A DNA stretch of 64,000 nt, from contig NZ_KI632512.1 in NCBI RefSeq assembly GCF_000504305.1, positions 2,737,469 through 2,801,468 of the forward strand, given 5' to 3'. Positions 1 through 8,929 of this stretch are shown piece after piece. The notes under the pieces were generated by a model that worked only from the letters and a program-made list of their open reading frames with translations, was not told the origin of the DNA and searched no databases. The stretch comes from Nitratidesulfovibrio termitidis HI1. GTDB lineage: Bacteria > Desulfobacterota > Desulfovibrionia > Desulfovibrionales > Desulfovibrionaceae. Within the stretch, counting starts at the first letter, position 1; the number at the start of each line of letters is the position of its first letter. Position numbers and translations under genes: made by a program.

Positions 1-2
1 GG

Positions 3-1228
3 GGAGCCCTGCGCGAGGACCTGCGCGAGCAGGGCAAGGCGCTGGTGGCGCAGGCCCGTCAGATCGTCACTTACCAGCGCGAGCGCATCCTGGGCATCGT
101 GGGGTCGCTGAAGCATCAGCTGCTGCTGTCCATCGGGGCCATGGTGGGGCTGGCGGCGTTCTTTTCGTGGCTTATCGGGCGGCGCATTCTGGGCGCACTG
201 TCGGTCATCGAGCGATCGGCCCGGCAGATCGTGCAGGGCAGCCTGGAACGGTTGCCCCTGCCCGCCACCAGCGACGAGACGCGCGGCGTGGTGGAGGCCT
301 TCAACCACATGCTGGTGGAGCTGGAACACCGCCAGAACCAGCTGGTGCAGGAAAAGAAGCTGGCCTCGCTGGGGGTGCTGACATCGGGCATCGCGCACCA
401 GCTGAACAACCCGCTGAACAACATTTCCACCTCGTGCCAGATACTGCGCGAGGAGCTGCGGTACGCCGCTGGCGAGGCCGACGGATCGGGCGGGCAGGGC
501 GGATCGGGTGGACAGGATGGACCGGGAGGACAGGCGGGACCGGGCGGACCGGGTGGATCGGGCGGATTGGGCGGTCCCGGTGGTGCAGGCGCCCTCGACC
601 CGGTCTTTGCCGGGCGCATGCTGGAGAACATCCACCAGGAAGTGCGCCGCTCGCGCGACATCGTGAAGGGCCTGCTGGACTTCTCGCGCGAGACGGAGTT
701 TTCGCTGAAACCCGTGGCCCTGCGCGACGTGGTGGGGCGCAGCGTGGCGCTTGTGGCCAGCGAGGTGCCCGCGTGCATCGCCATCGACGCCGATGTGCCC
801 GACGACATCGTGCTGCCGCTGGACGTGCAGCGGTTTCAGGAAGTGCTGCTGAACCTGCTCATCAACGCCATCCAGGCGGTGCAGGCCATTCAGGCGGTGC
901 AGGAGCGGGACTGCGACGCACCGGAAGGGGGAACGCCCAGCGCCGGGGCCATCACCGTCACCGCCACGCGCGACGTGGCGACGCGGCAGGTGGTGCTGCG
1001 CGTGACCGATACGGGCATCGGCATCGGGGCGGAACATCTGGGCCGCATCTTCGACCCGTTTTTCACCCTGAAGGAAGTGGGCAAGGGCACCGGCCTCGGG
1101 CTGTCCGTGGCCTTCGGCATCATTCGCAAGCACGGCGGCACCATAGGGGTGGAAAGCACCCCCGGCGCGGGCACATGCTTCACCATCCGGCTGCCGCTGG
1201 GCGCGCCGGAACCCACGGGAGACGCGGC

Positions 1229-1232
<4 letters not shown>
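3..1232 (+). CDS. Sensor histidine kinase, 5' end outside the window
   Basis: The frame is open from the first bases, so the gene starts upstream; 409 codons are visible. Numbering from the GTG at 45, a membrane segment lies at about residues 25-47, then a HAMP linker, a HisKA domain with phospho-acceptor His118 (motif AHQLNNPLNN) and a HATPase domain with N, G1 (DTGIGIG), F (FDPFF) and G2 (GTGLGLS) boxes. This is a membrane-bound autokinase for the response regulator that overlaps its stop codon (ATGA). Oddities: a Gly-rich collagen-like insert at residues 147-182, inside the HisKA helical hairpin, and a short duplication (QAVQAIQAV) in the helix after the N box. The signal sensed cannot be told because the sensor part is missing. 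Confidence 0.93.
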
Positions 1233-2755
<1,523 letters not shown>

Positions 2756-2875
2756 CCGGGCGCGTGACCTGGGCGGCGAGAAAGGCTGCGGCCACGGGCG
2801 CGAACAGGCGCGAACGGGCGCGAACCGTCTGGACGCGCCACCCCGCCCCATGCCATTCTCGCGGCGGCCCGGCAT

Positions 2876-3925
2876 GTGCCCGTCACGTCCTCCATTTCGA
2901 GACACAGGAGATTCGCCATAGCACCGCTTCTGGAACTGCGCGGCCTTGGCCGCCACTTCACCGTGCGCCGGGGCATGTTCGACCCCACGCCCGCCGTGTT
3001 GCGCGCCGTGGACGGCGTGTCGCTGACCCTGGACCGGGGCCGCACCCTGGGCCTGGTGGGCGAAAGCGGCTGCGGCAAGTCCACCCTGGCCCGCATGGTG
3101 GTGGGGCTGCTGCCCCCCAGCGCGGGGCAGGTGCTGCTGGATGGCCGCCTGTTCGCGGGGGCGGCCAGCGACGCTGCGAATGGCGGCGTGACCGGACATG
3201 CCGTCGGCCCGGCCATTGCGCGCGCCGAGGCCGCACAACTGGTGCAGATGGTCTTTCAGGACCCCTTCTCGTCGCTGAACCCGCGCCGTACAGTGGGGGC
3301 CTCCATCGGCGAGGCGCTGGCCGTGGCCGGGGCGCCCGGCGCGGAACGGCGAGCCAAAGTGGCGGACATGCTGCAACTGGTGGGCCTGCGACCGGAACAC
3401 GCCGACCGCTACCCGCACGAATTTTCCGGCGGCCAGCGCCAGCGCGTGGCCGTGGCCCGCGCCCTGATCACCCACCCGGCGCTGGTGGTGTGCGACGAAC
3501 CGGTGTCCTCGCTGGATGCATCCGTGCAGGCGCAGGTGCTGAACCTGCTGCGCGAGTTGCAGGAACAGATGGGCCTTGCCTACCTGTTCATTTCGCACGA
3601 CCTTGGCGTGGTGGGCCACATGAGCGACCACGTGGCCGTGATGTACCTTGGCAAGGTGGTGGAGGAAGCCCCGCGCGACGTGCTGTTCGCCGCGCCCGCC
3701 CACCCGTACACCCGTGCCCTGCTGGCATCGGTGCCCGTGCGCGACCCGGCCCGGCGCGCCGAACACCCGGCGCTGTCCGGCGACCTGCCCAGCCCCATTG
3801 CCCCGCCGCCCGGCTGCCCCTTTCACCCGCGTTGTCCGCAGGTCATGGACGTATGCCGCCGCGTTGTGCCCGGCTGGCATGCCGTTGCCGAAGGGCAGCA
3901 TGCGCGCTGCCACCTGCATGCCTAG
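2876..3925 (+). CDS. Oligopeptide/dipeptide ABC transporter ATP-binding protein (OppF/DppF type)
   Basis: Cytoplasmic ATPase of a peptide or nickel-type importer. Walker A GESGCGKST (residues 62-70), Q-loop VFQDPFSSLNPR, signature FSGGQRQR, Walker B VVCDEPVSSLD and the switch His in FISHD are all intact. The C-terminus carries the family's Cys-containing oligopeptide motif (HPYTRALL, then CPFHPRC). No permease or binding-protein gene is adjacent, so it is an orphan ATPase. The start is uncertain: the GTG at 2876 has no good ribosome site, whereas AGGAG at 2906-2910 sits 7 nt before an ATA codon at 2918-2920, where relatives would be expected to begin (xAPLLELRGL). The TAG stop is also the first base triplet of a repeat element (3923-4160). 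Confidence 0.88.
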   Translation: MPVTSSISRHRRFAIAPLLELRGLGRHFTVRRGMFDPTPAVLRAVDGVSLTLDRGRTLGLVGESGCGKSTLARMVVGLLPPSAGQVLLDGRLFAGAASDAANGGVTGHAVGPAIARAEAAQLVQMVFQDPFSSLNPRRTVGASIGEALAVAGAPGAERRAKVADMLQLVGLRPEHADRYPHEFSGGQRQRVAVARALITHPALVVCDEPVSSLDASVQAQVLNLLRELQEQMGLAYLFISHDLGVVGHMSDHVAVMYLGKVVEEAPRDVLFAAPAHPYTRALLASVPVRDPARRAEHPALSGDLPSPIAPPPGCPFHPRCPQVMDVCRRVVPGWHAVAEGQHARCHLHA

Positions 3926-4160
3926 GGGACTGCTTCTAACTTGTCTTTTCGCCCGTTGGCTGCGTCAAACTTCGCCCGCCATGGCTTTGCTGTCCTTATC
4001 CGTAAGACTCGCGCTACGCGCTCGCCTAACGGCTAAGGCTCGGTCGAATACGATAAGAGTATGCGCTGCGGTCGCCATCCGTAAGGCTCGCAGACTCGCC
4101 TGACGGCTGCCGCACTCCCTCATGGCAGGCTCGTTTTCCTTGCCAACGAGCGAAAATCCT
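3923..4160 (+). repeat. Structured inverted-repeat element, copy A1 (carries two inserted modules)
   Basis: The element begins at the TAG stop codon of the ABC gene (TAGGGGACTGCTTC) and runs to GCCAACGAGCGAAAATCC. Arms GTTGGC and GCCAAC plus inner pairings make a long imperfect stem, with the apical hairpin ATAC-GATAAGA-GTAT at about 4049-4062. Compared with the plain copies at 45039 and 54649 it has two extra blocks, near 3984-4040 and 4064-4113, each containing a palindromic core (CCGTAAGNCTCG then CTCGCCTNACGG). The bases from 4161 to 4368 contain no gene and nothing further that I recognise. Confidence 0.8.
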
Positions 4161-4379
4161 ACGTTAGGCGCGCTCGCTGAAAGCGTGTTTCGTTTTTGGG
4201 TGCTTCCATGTAGCTTGTGAAAAAACGTACTTGACGAGCGGCCTTGCCGTCACCATAGTGCGGGTGCCCCGCCGCGCGCCGCGTCACGACGCGATTCCGT
4301 ACGGCAGGGGCCATCGAAGACCACGAACCTCCGGCCCCGGCAACTCCGGCGGCGGGGGTGAACACGCCAAGGAGTGTCC

Positions 4380-4874
4380 ATGTCCGCGGAATTCGTCAAC
4401 GCCATCCATGCCGTCAGCGAAGTGCTGATGTTCGAAAACTGGCTGCGCTTCTATTTCATCACCGAAGAAGGCGACAAGCTGTTCATCCGCGTGCCGGAAA
4501 CGGCGGAGAAACGCATCCGCGAGGAGTATCCCCACCTGTTCGGCCTGCTGGAGCTGCTGAACAACAAGGAGATCACCTACGAAACCTCGCGCGACGCGGT
4601 GTGCAGCTTCGTGGCGTCCGACGTGGACGGTTCGCGCATGAAGGCGGGCAGTTCCGAGAAGGTCTTCGACAGCAGCCTGTTCCAGTTCGAGATGCAGCTG
4701 TTCAACATCTGGGTGCAGTCGCACGAGGAACAGCTGGACAAGGGCTTCATGGACCTGCGCAAGTGGCAGGAACTGTACGCGGAATGGAAGCGCTCGGACA
4801 AAGTCAAGGAATACATGGCCGAACTGAAGGACGCCTCCACCCGCACCGCGCCCGACTGCGATTCCGTGCAGTAG
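4380..4874 (+). CDS. Conserved-looking hypothetical protein, 164 aa
   Basis: I do not recognise a family. The start is the ATG at 4380, 5 nt after a strong AAGGAG (4369-4374). The protein is soluble, mixed alpha/beta in appearance and acidic, with a helix-rich C-terminal half (HEEQLDKGFMDLRKWQELY, then KVKEYMAELKD). There is no signal peptide, membrane segment or Cys cluster. It is monocistronic, followed by a strong terminator hairpin at 4933-4963. Codon use matches its neighbours and the ribosome site is good, so it is very likely a real gene. Function is unknown. Confidence 0.8.
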   Translation: MSAEFVNAIHAVSEVLMFENWLRFYFITEEGDKLFIRVPETAEKRIREEYPHLFGLLELLNNKEITYETSRDAVCSFVASDVDGSRMKAGSSEKVFDSSLFQFEMQLFNIWVQSHEEQLDKGFMDLRKWQELYAEWKRSDKVKEYMAELKDASTRTAPDCDSVQ

Positions 4875-4932
4875 GTCGACAATCCCTTCCTCCGTGGCGG
4901 GGGGCTGGCATGCAATGAAGACGGGAATGATG

Positions 4933-4970
4933 ACGGGGAGAATGCTGCAGGCATCCTCCCCGTTTCTTGT
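4933..4970. terminator. Hairpin terminator between convergent genes
   Basis: ACGGGGAGaATGC (4933-4945) pairs with GCATcCTCCCCGT (4951-4963) with one mismatch, followed by TTCTTGTT. It lies between the 164-aa gene and the convergent ADP-ribosylglycohydrolase-like gene and may serve both. Confidence 0.8.
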
Positions 4971-4997
4971 TGTACGCTGTCGTATCCTGCCGCGCGG

Positions 4998-5915
4998 CTA
5001 CACGCCCAGCGTGTCCAGCGCCGCCTCGATTTCAGGCCGCGCGACCAGCGGGGCCAGCCAGCGTTCGGGCATCCAGCCAAGGCCGTGCCGCGCGCCGAAC
5101 AGCATACCCAGGGCCAGGCCGCGCGCGCATGAATCGCCCCCGGCCATGACGTTGTCCACAAGTCCGGTTTCCGGGGCGGCCTCGTGCTTCAGGGCCGTGT
5201 GCACCACCCCCAGAAAGGCCCCCTGCATGCCGCACGACTGCCCGAAGCGGGCGATGGCGGCGGGGGTTTCCTCGGTCAGGGACATGTCGGCAAAGGCCAG
5301 CCAGTCTTCGGCGGGCAGGGCCGCGTAGCGGGCCGTGGCGGCATGGTCGAAGGCGGCGCGCATGTCCGTTCCGCGCAGCAGGGCGGCGGCGGCCCGCGCC
5401 ATGAATTCCGCGCCGTCGGCAATGACCGGGCTGCCGTGGGTCATCAGGGTCTGGGCGCGCGCGGCGTTGACCAGCCCTTCCTCGTCTTTGGGGTCTGAGC
5501 CCAGAACGGCCAGCAGCGGGGCCATGCGGGCCGCTCCGGCAAAGTCGTTGGTGGCGGCGCCGGTCTGTTCCGGGGCGCGTCCGGCGGCGAAGTTGGCCAG
5601 GGCCTCGCGGCTGGCCTTGTCCATGTAGCCGGTGTAGCCGCCCTCCATCAGGCCGCGCCAGCGCGCGGCAAAATCGGCCAGGTCGAACGTACCCTTGCCC
5701 GCCACCGAGCGCAGCAGCAGCAGGGTCTGGTCGCCGTAGTGCGACTGGGCTCCCGCGCCCTTGCCGCTATGGTAGTCGTTGAGGGTGGGTGGCAGCAAAT
5801 CGGTCACCCGGCCCAACTGGCGCGCGATGCGCCCCTGATCGTATTCCCAGTGCGCCCCCAGCGACAGTGCATCCGCCGCCAGCGACGCCAGAATGGCGCT
5901 GCGTATCCTGCTCAT
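4998..5915 (-). CDS. ADP-ribosylglycohydrolase family protein
   Basis: A 305-residue soluble protein of the ADP-ribosyl-glycohydrolase (DraG/ARH) superfamily. The N-terminal SAILASLAADALSLGAHWEYD resembles the family's first metal-binding region. The later GQSCGMQGAFLGVVHTAL and the C-terminal VDNVMAGGDSCARGLALGMLFGA match the characteristic 'GGDxxxxxxxxGxxxGA' block that contributes a metal ligand. The usual role is removing ADP-ribose from proteins or small molecules with Mg2+. Related proteins in bacteria also act on other substrates, so the substrate is open. The start is the ATG at 5915 preceded by GAGGTGG; longer in-frame extensions upstream have no support. It stands alone. Confidence 0.82.
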   Translation of the reverse strand: MSRIRSAILASLAADALSLGAHWEYDQGRIARQLGRVTDLLPPTLNDYHSGKGAGAQSHYGDQTLLLLRSVAGKGTFDLADFAARWRGLMEGGYTGYMDKASREALANFAAGRAPEQTGAATNDFAGAARMAPLLAVLGSDPKDEEGLVNAARAQTLMTHGSPVIADGAEFMARAAAALLRGTDMRAAFDHAATARYAALPAEDWLAFADMSLTEETPAAIARFGQSCGMQGAFLGVVHTALKHEAAPETGLVDNVMAGGDSCARGLALGMLFGARHGLGWMPERWLAPLVARPEIEAALDTLGV

Positions 5916-6280
5916 GTTCCACCTCGGGGGTTGCGGCCCGCGGCGGCGGACCGGTGAGCGACACCTCGCCCAACTATACGACACGATGCGCGCCGGGGCC
6001 AGAGGCGGCGGCAAACGAACGCGGCGGGAGCGCCGGGGCCTGCCGGGGCCTGCCGGGGAATGCCGGGGACAGGCGGGCAGATGCGGCTGCCGTGGCCGCG
6101 TGCGTGCGGGGGAGGATACGGCGAAAAACACGAAACGCACGGGGTGCACCGTGCGTTCATTGGTCTGCGTCTTGGAGGTGGATGCGTGTTTGTCAGAGGA
6201 GGGGCCGGGGAGGCCCTTTCGGGCCTCCCCGGTGCCGGAAACCGCTCGCCCGGTTTGCCGGCGGGGGCAGAGGAGGTCAG
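5916..6280. other. Intergenic stretch with a short tandem repeat
   Basis: No gene is seen. At about 6033-6075 a degenerate 10-bp unit (CCGGGGCCTG) repeats three to four times. A hairpin follows at 6206-6230. Confidence 0.6.
6206..6230. terminator. GC hairpin downstream of the 61-aa gene
   Basis: GGGGAGGCCC and GGGCCTCCCC form a near-perfect stem around a TTTC loop, about 50 nt past the stop of the minus-strand 61-aa gene. There is no T tract, so terminator function is only likely. Confidence 0.5.
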
Positions 6281-6466
6281 CTAGCTGAAGCTGACGGGGG
6301 GAGTGTCCAGGATGGACGGGGATGCCGGGGATATGCGCTGCGCTTCCCGCCAGAGGGCCGCCAGGGCCACGACGGCTTCCCTGTCTTCTTCGGGAAGGGC
6401 ATCGATAAGGGCATCCAGGGGAGGAGGGGTTGCCACTGCGTTGCGGCAAGTTTCTGGAGTGTGCAT
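6281..6466 (-). CDS. Small hypothetical protein, 61 aa
   Basis: A short acidic protein with a predicted amphipathic helix (LIDALPEEDREAVVALAALW). The start ATG at 6466 is preceded by AAGGAG at about 11 nt, longer than ideal. No family is recognised. The ribosome site, the helical pattern and a downstream hairpin support a real gene, but a gene of this size cannot be proven from sequence alone. Confidence 0.5.
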   Translation of the reverse strand: MHTPETCRNAVATPPPLDALIDALPEEDREAVVALAALWREAQRISPASPSILDTPPVSFS

Positions 6467-6717
6467 GTCTGTTGCGGCTCCTTGTTCCGTTACGCCACAA
6501 GGTTAGCAGGGACCGTGCCAAACATGTTTTATTTGTATAATCAGTATATTATGAGGATACAGCCGCTACGGGCACGCTGGCGGATGTGCAAGCGGCGACA
6601 CAGATGTGGTGCAGCGCGTTGCACATGTGCACAAGCTCGCGCCTGACTGCGTGGGTGTCCGGGCCGGGTGCTTGTCGTCGGGGGGGCGGGTGGCGTACCA
6701 CGGTGCCGGAGGTACGC

Positions 6718-7518
6718 ATGACCCGCTTCGGTTCCGATGATGCCGCCTGCCCCGGCCCGTGCATGGAGCTGTTCGGCTGTTCTGGCGGCGATGGACTGCC
6801 TGCCCTGCGCGACCTGTCGCAGCAGGCGGTGGCCCATGCGCTGGCGCGTGCGCTGACATACGTACCGACCCATGCCCCGGCCGATGCTCCGACAGGTACC
6901 GTGAAGGACGGGGCGTCGGGCGCGATGACAGGTGATGTCCCGTGGCCCGTGGCTGTGGACGGCACGGCGGGCAACGGTCATGACACGCTGTTTCTGGCCC
7001 GGCTGGTGGGCTCGCGCGGGCTTGTACACGCCTTCGACGTGCAGCCCAGGGCGCTGGCCCGCACGGCGGAACGCCTGGCGGAAGCGGGGTTGGAGGAGCG
7101 GGTGGTGCTGCATGGTCGGGGGCACGAGGAGCTGGCGGCGGCGCTGGCTGCGCCCCTGTCCGAATCCCTGTCCGAATCCCTGTCCGTGTCGACGGATGGG
7201 GCGGCATGGCCGCCCCGCATCATGGCGGCCATGTTCAACCTGGGCTTTCTGCCTGGCAGCGACCGCAGCGTGACCACCCGCTCGGAGACCACCCTGACGG
7301 CGCTGGAGGCCCTGTTGCCGCTGATGGTGCCGGGCGGGGTGATTTCTCTGCACGTCTACGCCGGGCACCCCGGCGGCGCGGACGAGGCCGCCGCGCTGGA
7401 AGAACGATTTGCCACGCTGGACTGGAACTGCTGGCGGGTGGCCCGCTACGAGTTCGCCAACAAGCCCCGCAACCCGGAGCGGCTGTTGTTGCTGTTGCGG
7501 CTGCCCGGCCCGGTGTAG
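6718..7518 (+). CDS. Class I SAM-dependent methyltransferase, YtqB-like putative rRNA methylase
   Basis: A 266-residue cytoplasmic enzyme. The SAM-binding motif I is VDGTAGNGHDTLFLA, followed by the acidic strand VHAFDVQ. The block MAAMFNLGFLPGSD matches the 'FNLGYLPGGD' signature of the putative rRNA methylase family (YtqB). The C-terminal YEFANKPRNPERLLLLLR is also typical. The start is the ATG at 6718 with GGAGGT 5 nt upstream; an in-frame extension back to 6586 is less likely. A four-residue duplication (LSESLSES) comes from a 12-bp tandem repeat at about 7158-7185 and lies in a surface-loop position. In other bacteria some family members methylate tRNA wobble modifications, so 'rRNA' is a family label only. 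Confidence 0.85.
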   Translation: MTRFGSDDAACPGPCMELFGCSGGDGLPALRDLSQQAVAHALARALTYVPTHAPADAPTGTVKDGASGAMTGDVPWPVAVDGTAGNGHDTLFLARLVGSRGLVHAFDVQPRALARTAERLAEAGLEERVVLHGRGHEELAAALAAPLSESLSESLSVSTDGAAWPPRIMAAMFNLGFLPGSDRSVTTRSETTLTALEALLPLMVPGGVISLHVYAGHPGGADEAAALEERFATLDWNCWRVARYEFANKPRNPERLLLLLRLPGPV

Positions 7519-7620
7519 TCCTTCGTCATTCCGAAACCTGCACCGCACGCCGTCCATGCCGACCGCATTCCAGGTCGCCGGGGCGCACGGTGCACAAACA
7601 TACCCCGTGAGCAGGTTGCC

Positions 7621-7863
7621 ATGACCACCGATGCTTCCGTGTTTCCCGATCCTTCCGACGACGACCTGTGGATGGCCGTGCGCGCCGACCTGGAAACCCG
7701 CTTTCCCGGTCGCTACGACGAGGCTGCCGTGCGCCGCGCCTTTGAGGCGGTGTGCGCGGGCGAGGACGACTACCTGCCCCTGCGCGCCCTGCTCAAGAAG
7801 GTGCGCATGGCCTGCATGTGGACCCGGCCCAGCCTGGATGGCCGGGCCGAAGGGGCGGAATAG
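7621..7863 (+). CDS. Small hypothetical protein, 80 aa
   Basis: An 80-residue acidic protein (MTTDASVFPDPSDDDLWMAV start), probably helical, with a Cys in VRMACMW and no signal peptide or membrane segment. The ATG follows a weak GAGCAGG. It lies 100 bp after the methyltransferase and may be co-transcribed with it. I do not recognise a family. The regular acidic/helical composition suggests a real small protein rather than a chance frame. Confidence 0.6.
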   Translation: MTTDASVFPDPSDDDLWMAVRADLETRFPGRYDEAAVRRAFEAVCAGEDDYLPLRALLKKVRMACMWTRPSLDGRAEGAE

Positions 7864-7973
7864 CCCTGCAGGACCGCACCGTTCCGGGTGCTGACGCAGC
7901 GCGCATGCATGAGGGACGAACACTGCGGAAATACGGGCCTGTGCCAGCCTGCCCCATTCCCCCCTGCCTGTAC

Positions 7974-8432
7974 TCAGGGCAGCAGAGGATGGCGGAACAG
8001 CGGGTGCGCGGCGTGGCGCTCCAGCAGCCCGGCCAGACGGTCCCGCTGGGCCGGAGACAGCCCGGCGTGAAATTCCACGAAGGCGTCGCGCGCATGGGCA
8101 TAGGCCTGCTCGGCAAGCTGGCGCTTGTCCGCAAACAGCCGGTCCAGTGCATCCGGGGCCATGGTTTCGTCGCGGATGGCCGCGTGCAGGCGCTGGCGCA
8201 AGTCCGCGTTGTGGCGGCGCAACCCGTCCAGGTTGCGTTCGTGGGCGTCCAGACGCCGGGCCAACTGCCGCGCGTCGTCCGGCGACAGATCCAGTTCGCG
8301 GGCCACGGTGCGCGCCACGCGGCGCATGTCCACCCCGGCCAGGCGCGCCGCAATGCGCCGCCTGTTGTACCACAGCACGCAGAGCACGGTGGCCTTGACC
8401 GCCCCCACCCCCACGGCGAATTCCCAACTCAT
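7974..8432 (-). CDS. Periplasmic heavy-metal-sensor-like protein (CpxP/Spy/ZraP-type helical fold)
   Basis: 152 residues. An N-terminal hydrophobic segment (FAVGVGAVKATVLCVLWY) anchors it in, or exports it through, the membrane. A long helical region follows, with the 'LSPDDARQLARRLDAHERNL' and 'LSPAQRDRLAGLLER' patterns of the Metal_resist/Spy superfamily. Such proteins bind metal or act as envelope chaperones. It lacks the Met/His-rich tail seen in the ZraP-like protein at 54057, so metal binding is not shown. The start is the ATG at 8430-8432 with GGAGAC upstream; in-frame codons further upstream run through a terminator and are not credible. It stands alone. Confidence 0.68.
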   Translation of the reverse strand: MSWEFAVGVGAVKATVLCVLWYNRRRIAARLAGVDMRRVARTVARELDLSPDDARQLARRLDAHERNLDGLRRHNADLRQRLHAAIRDETMAPDALDRLFADKRQLAEQAYAHARDAFVEFHAGLSPAQRDRLAGLLERHAAHPLFRHPLLP

Positions 8433-8567
8433 GCGGTGTCTCCGGATATGTTCGTGGCGGCATCGCACCGGACAAGGCCCGCCTCTCCGCTCAGGGGCCG
8501 GCCCAGCCGCCACCGGGTTTCGTGGTGCCAGATCGTGTCCGGTCATGTCCATCCGGCATGCACGAAA

Positions 8568-8598
8568 AAGGGGGAAGGGCCAAGGTCCCTCCCCCTTC
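8568..8598. terminator. GGGGGAAGGG-type terminator hairpin
   Basis: AAGGGGGAAGGG pairs with the CCCTCCCCCTT arm around a short loop. It is the first of three related hairpins in the 494-bp gap 8433-8926. Confidence 0.65.
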
Positions 8599-8617
8599 CA
8601 GGTTGTTGACAAAGCCT

Positions 8618-8664
8618 TTTTTTGTACGCCTCCGGCGGCCAAGGGGCTGCCGCCCCTTGGAACC
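8618..8664. repeat. Palindrome GTACGCCTCCGGCGGCCAAGG/CCTTGG, empty-site copy
   Basis: The stretch TTTGTACGCCTCCGGC followed by GGCCAAGGGGCTGCCGCC and CCTTGG recurs in inverted orientation at 16588-16684. There it is split by a 50-bp module; here it is uninterrupted. Confidence 0.7.
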
Positions 8665-8727
8665 CCATGTTTTATGCTTTCCTAATGTCCAGGAAACACA
8701 AATGAAAGTTTTGGGGGGAGGGGGTGC

Positions 8728-8765
8728 GGGGGAGGAGACCCTTTTCCAAAAGGGTCCCTCCCCCG
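8728..8765. terminator. Terminator hairpin with GACCCTTTT arms
   Basis: GGGGGAGgaGACCCTTTT pairs with AAAAGGGTCcCTCCCCC. Flanks (GAAAGTTTTGGG and GCAAGAGTTTGGG) match those of the hairpins at 14467, 14694 and 58767, so it belongs to a dispersed terminator family. Confidence 0.75.
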
Positions 8766-8794
8766 CAAGAGTTTGGGTTTGTCAGCAGTCTGAA

Positions 8795-8824
8795 AGGGGG
8801 AAGGGCCAAGGCCCCTCCCCCTTC
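8795..8824. terminator. GGGGGAAGGG-type terminator downstream of the TPR gene
   Basis: GGGGGAAGGG pairs with CCCcTCCCCC. It sits about 100 nt past the stop of the minus-strand TPR gene. Confidence 0.65.
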
Positions 8825-8893
8825 GTCATTCTTCGCGTGATCCGTGCTCCCCTGCCCGCCCTATGGCCAATGAAGCCAACTAAACCAATTGGA

Positions 8894-8929
8894 CCAACGG
8901 GCGAAAGGACAATTCAGAAACAGCCCCTA
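8894..8929 (-). repeat. Half copy A2 of the structured inverted-repeat element
   Basis: Read on the minus strand it is TAGGGGCTGTTTC followed by TGAATTGTCC and TTTCGCCCGTTGG, the left end of the element only. Its first three bases are the TAG stop codon of the TPR gene. No matching right arm is clear. Confidence 0.7.

Noticed and set aside
3923-4160. Insertion sequence remnant as explanation of the repeat elements
   Set aside because: No transposase fragment is found in any copy, and the copies are too short and structured; a non-autonomous or RNA-structure element fits better.
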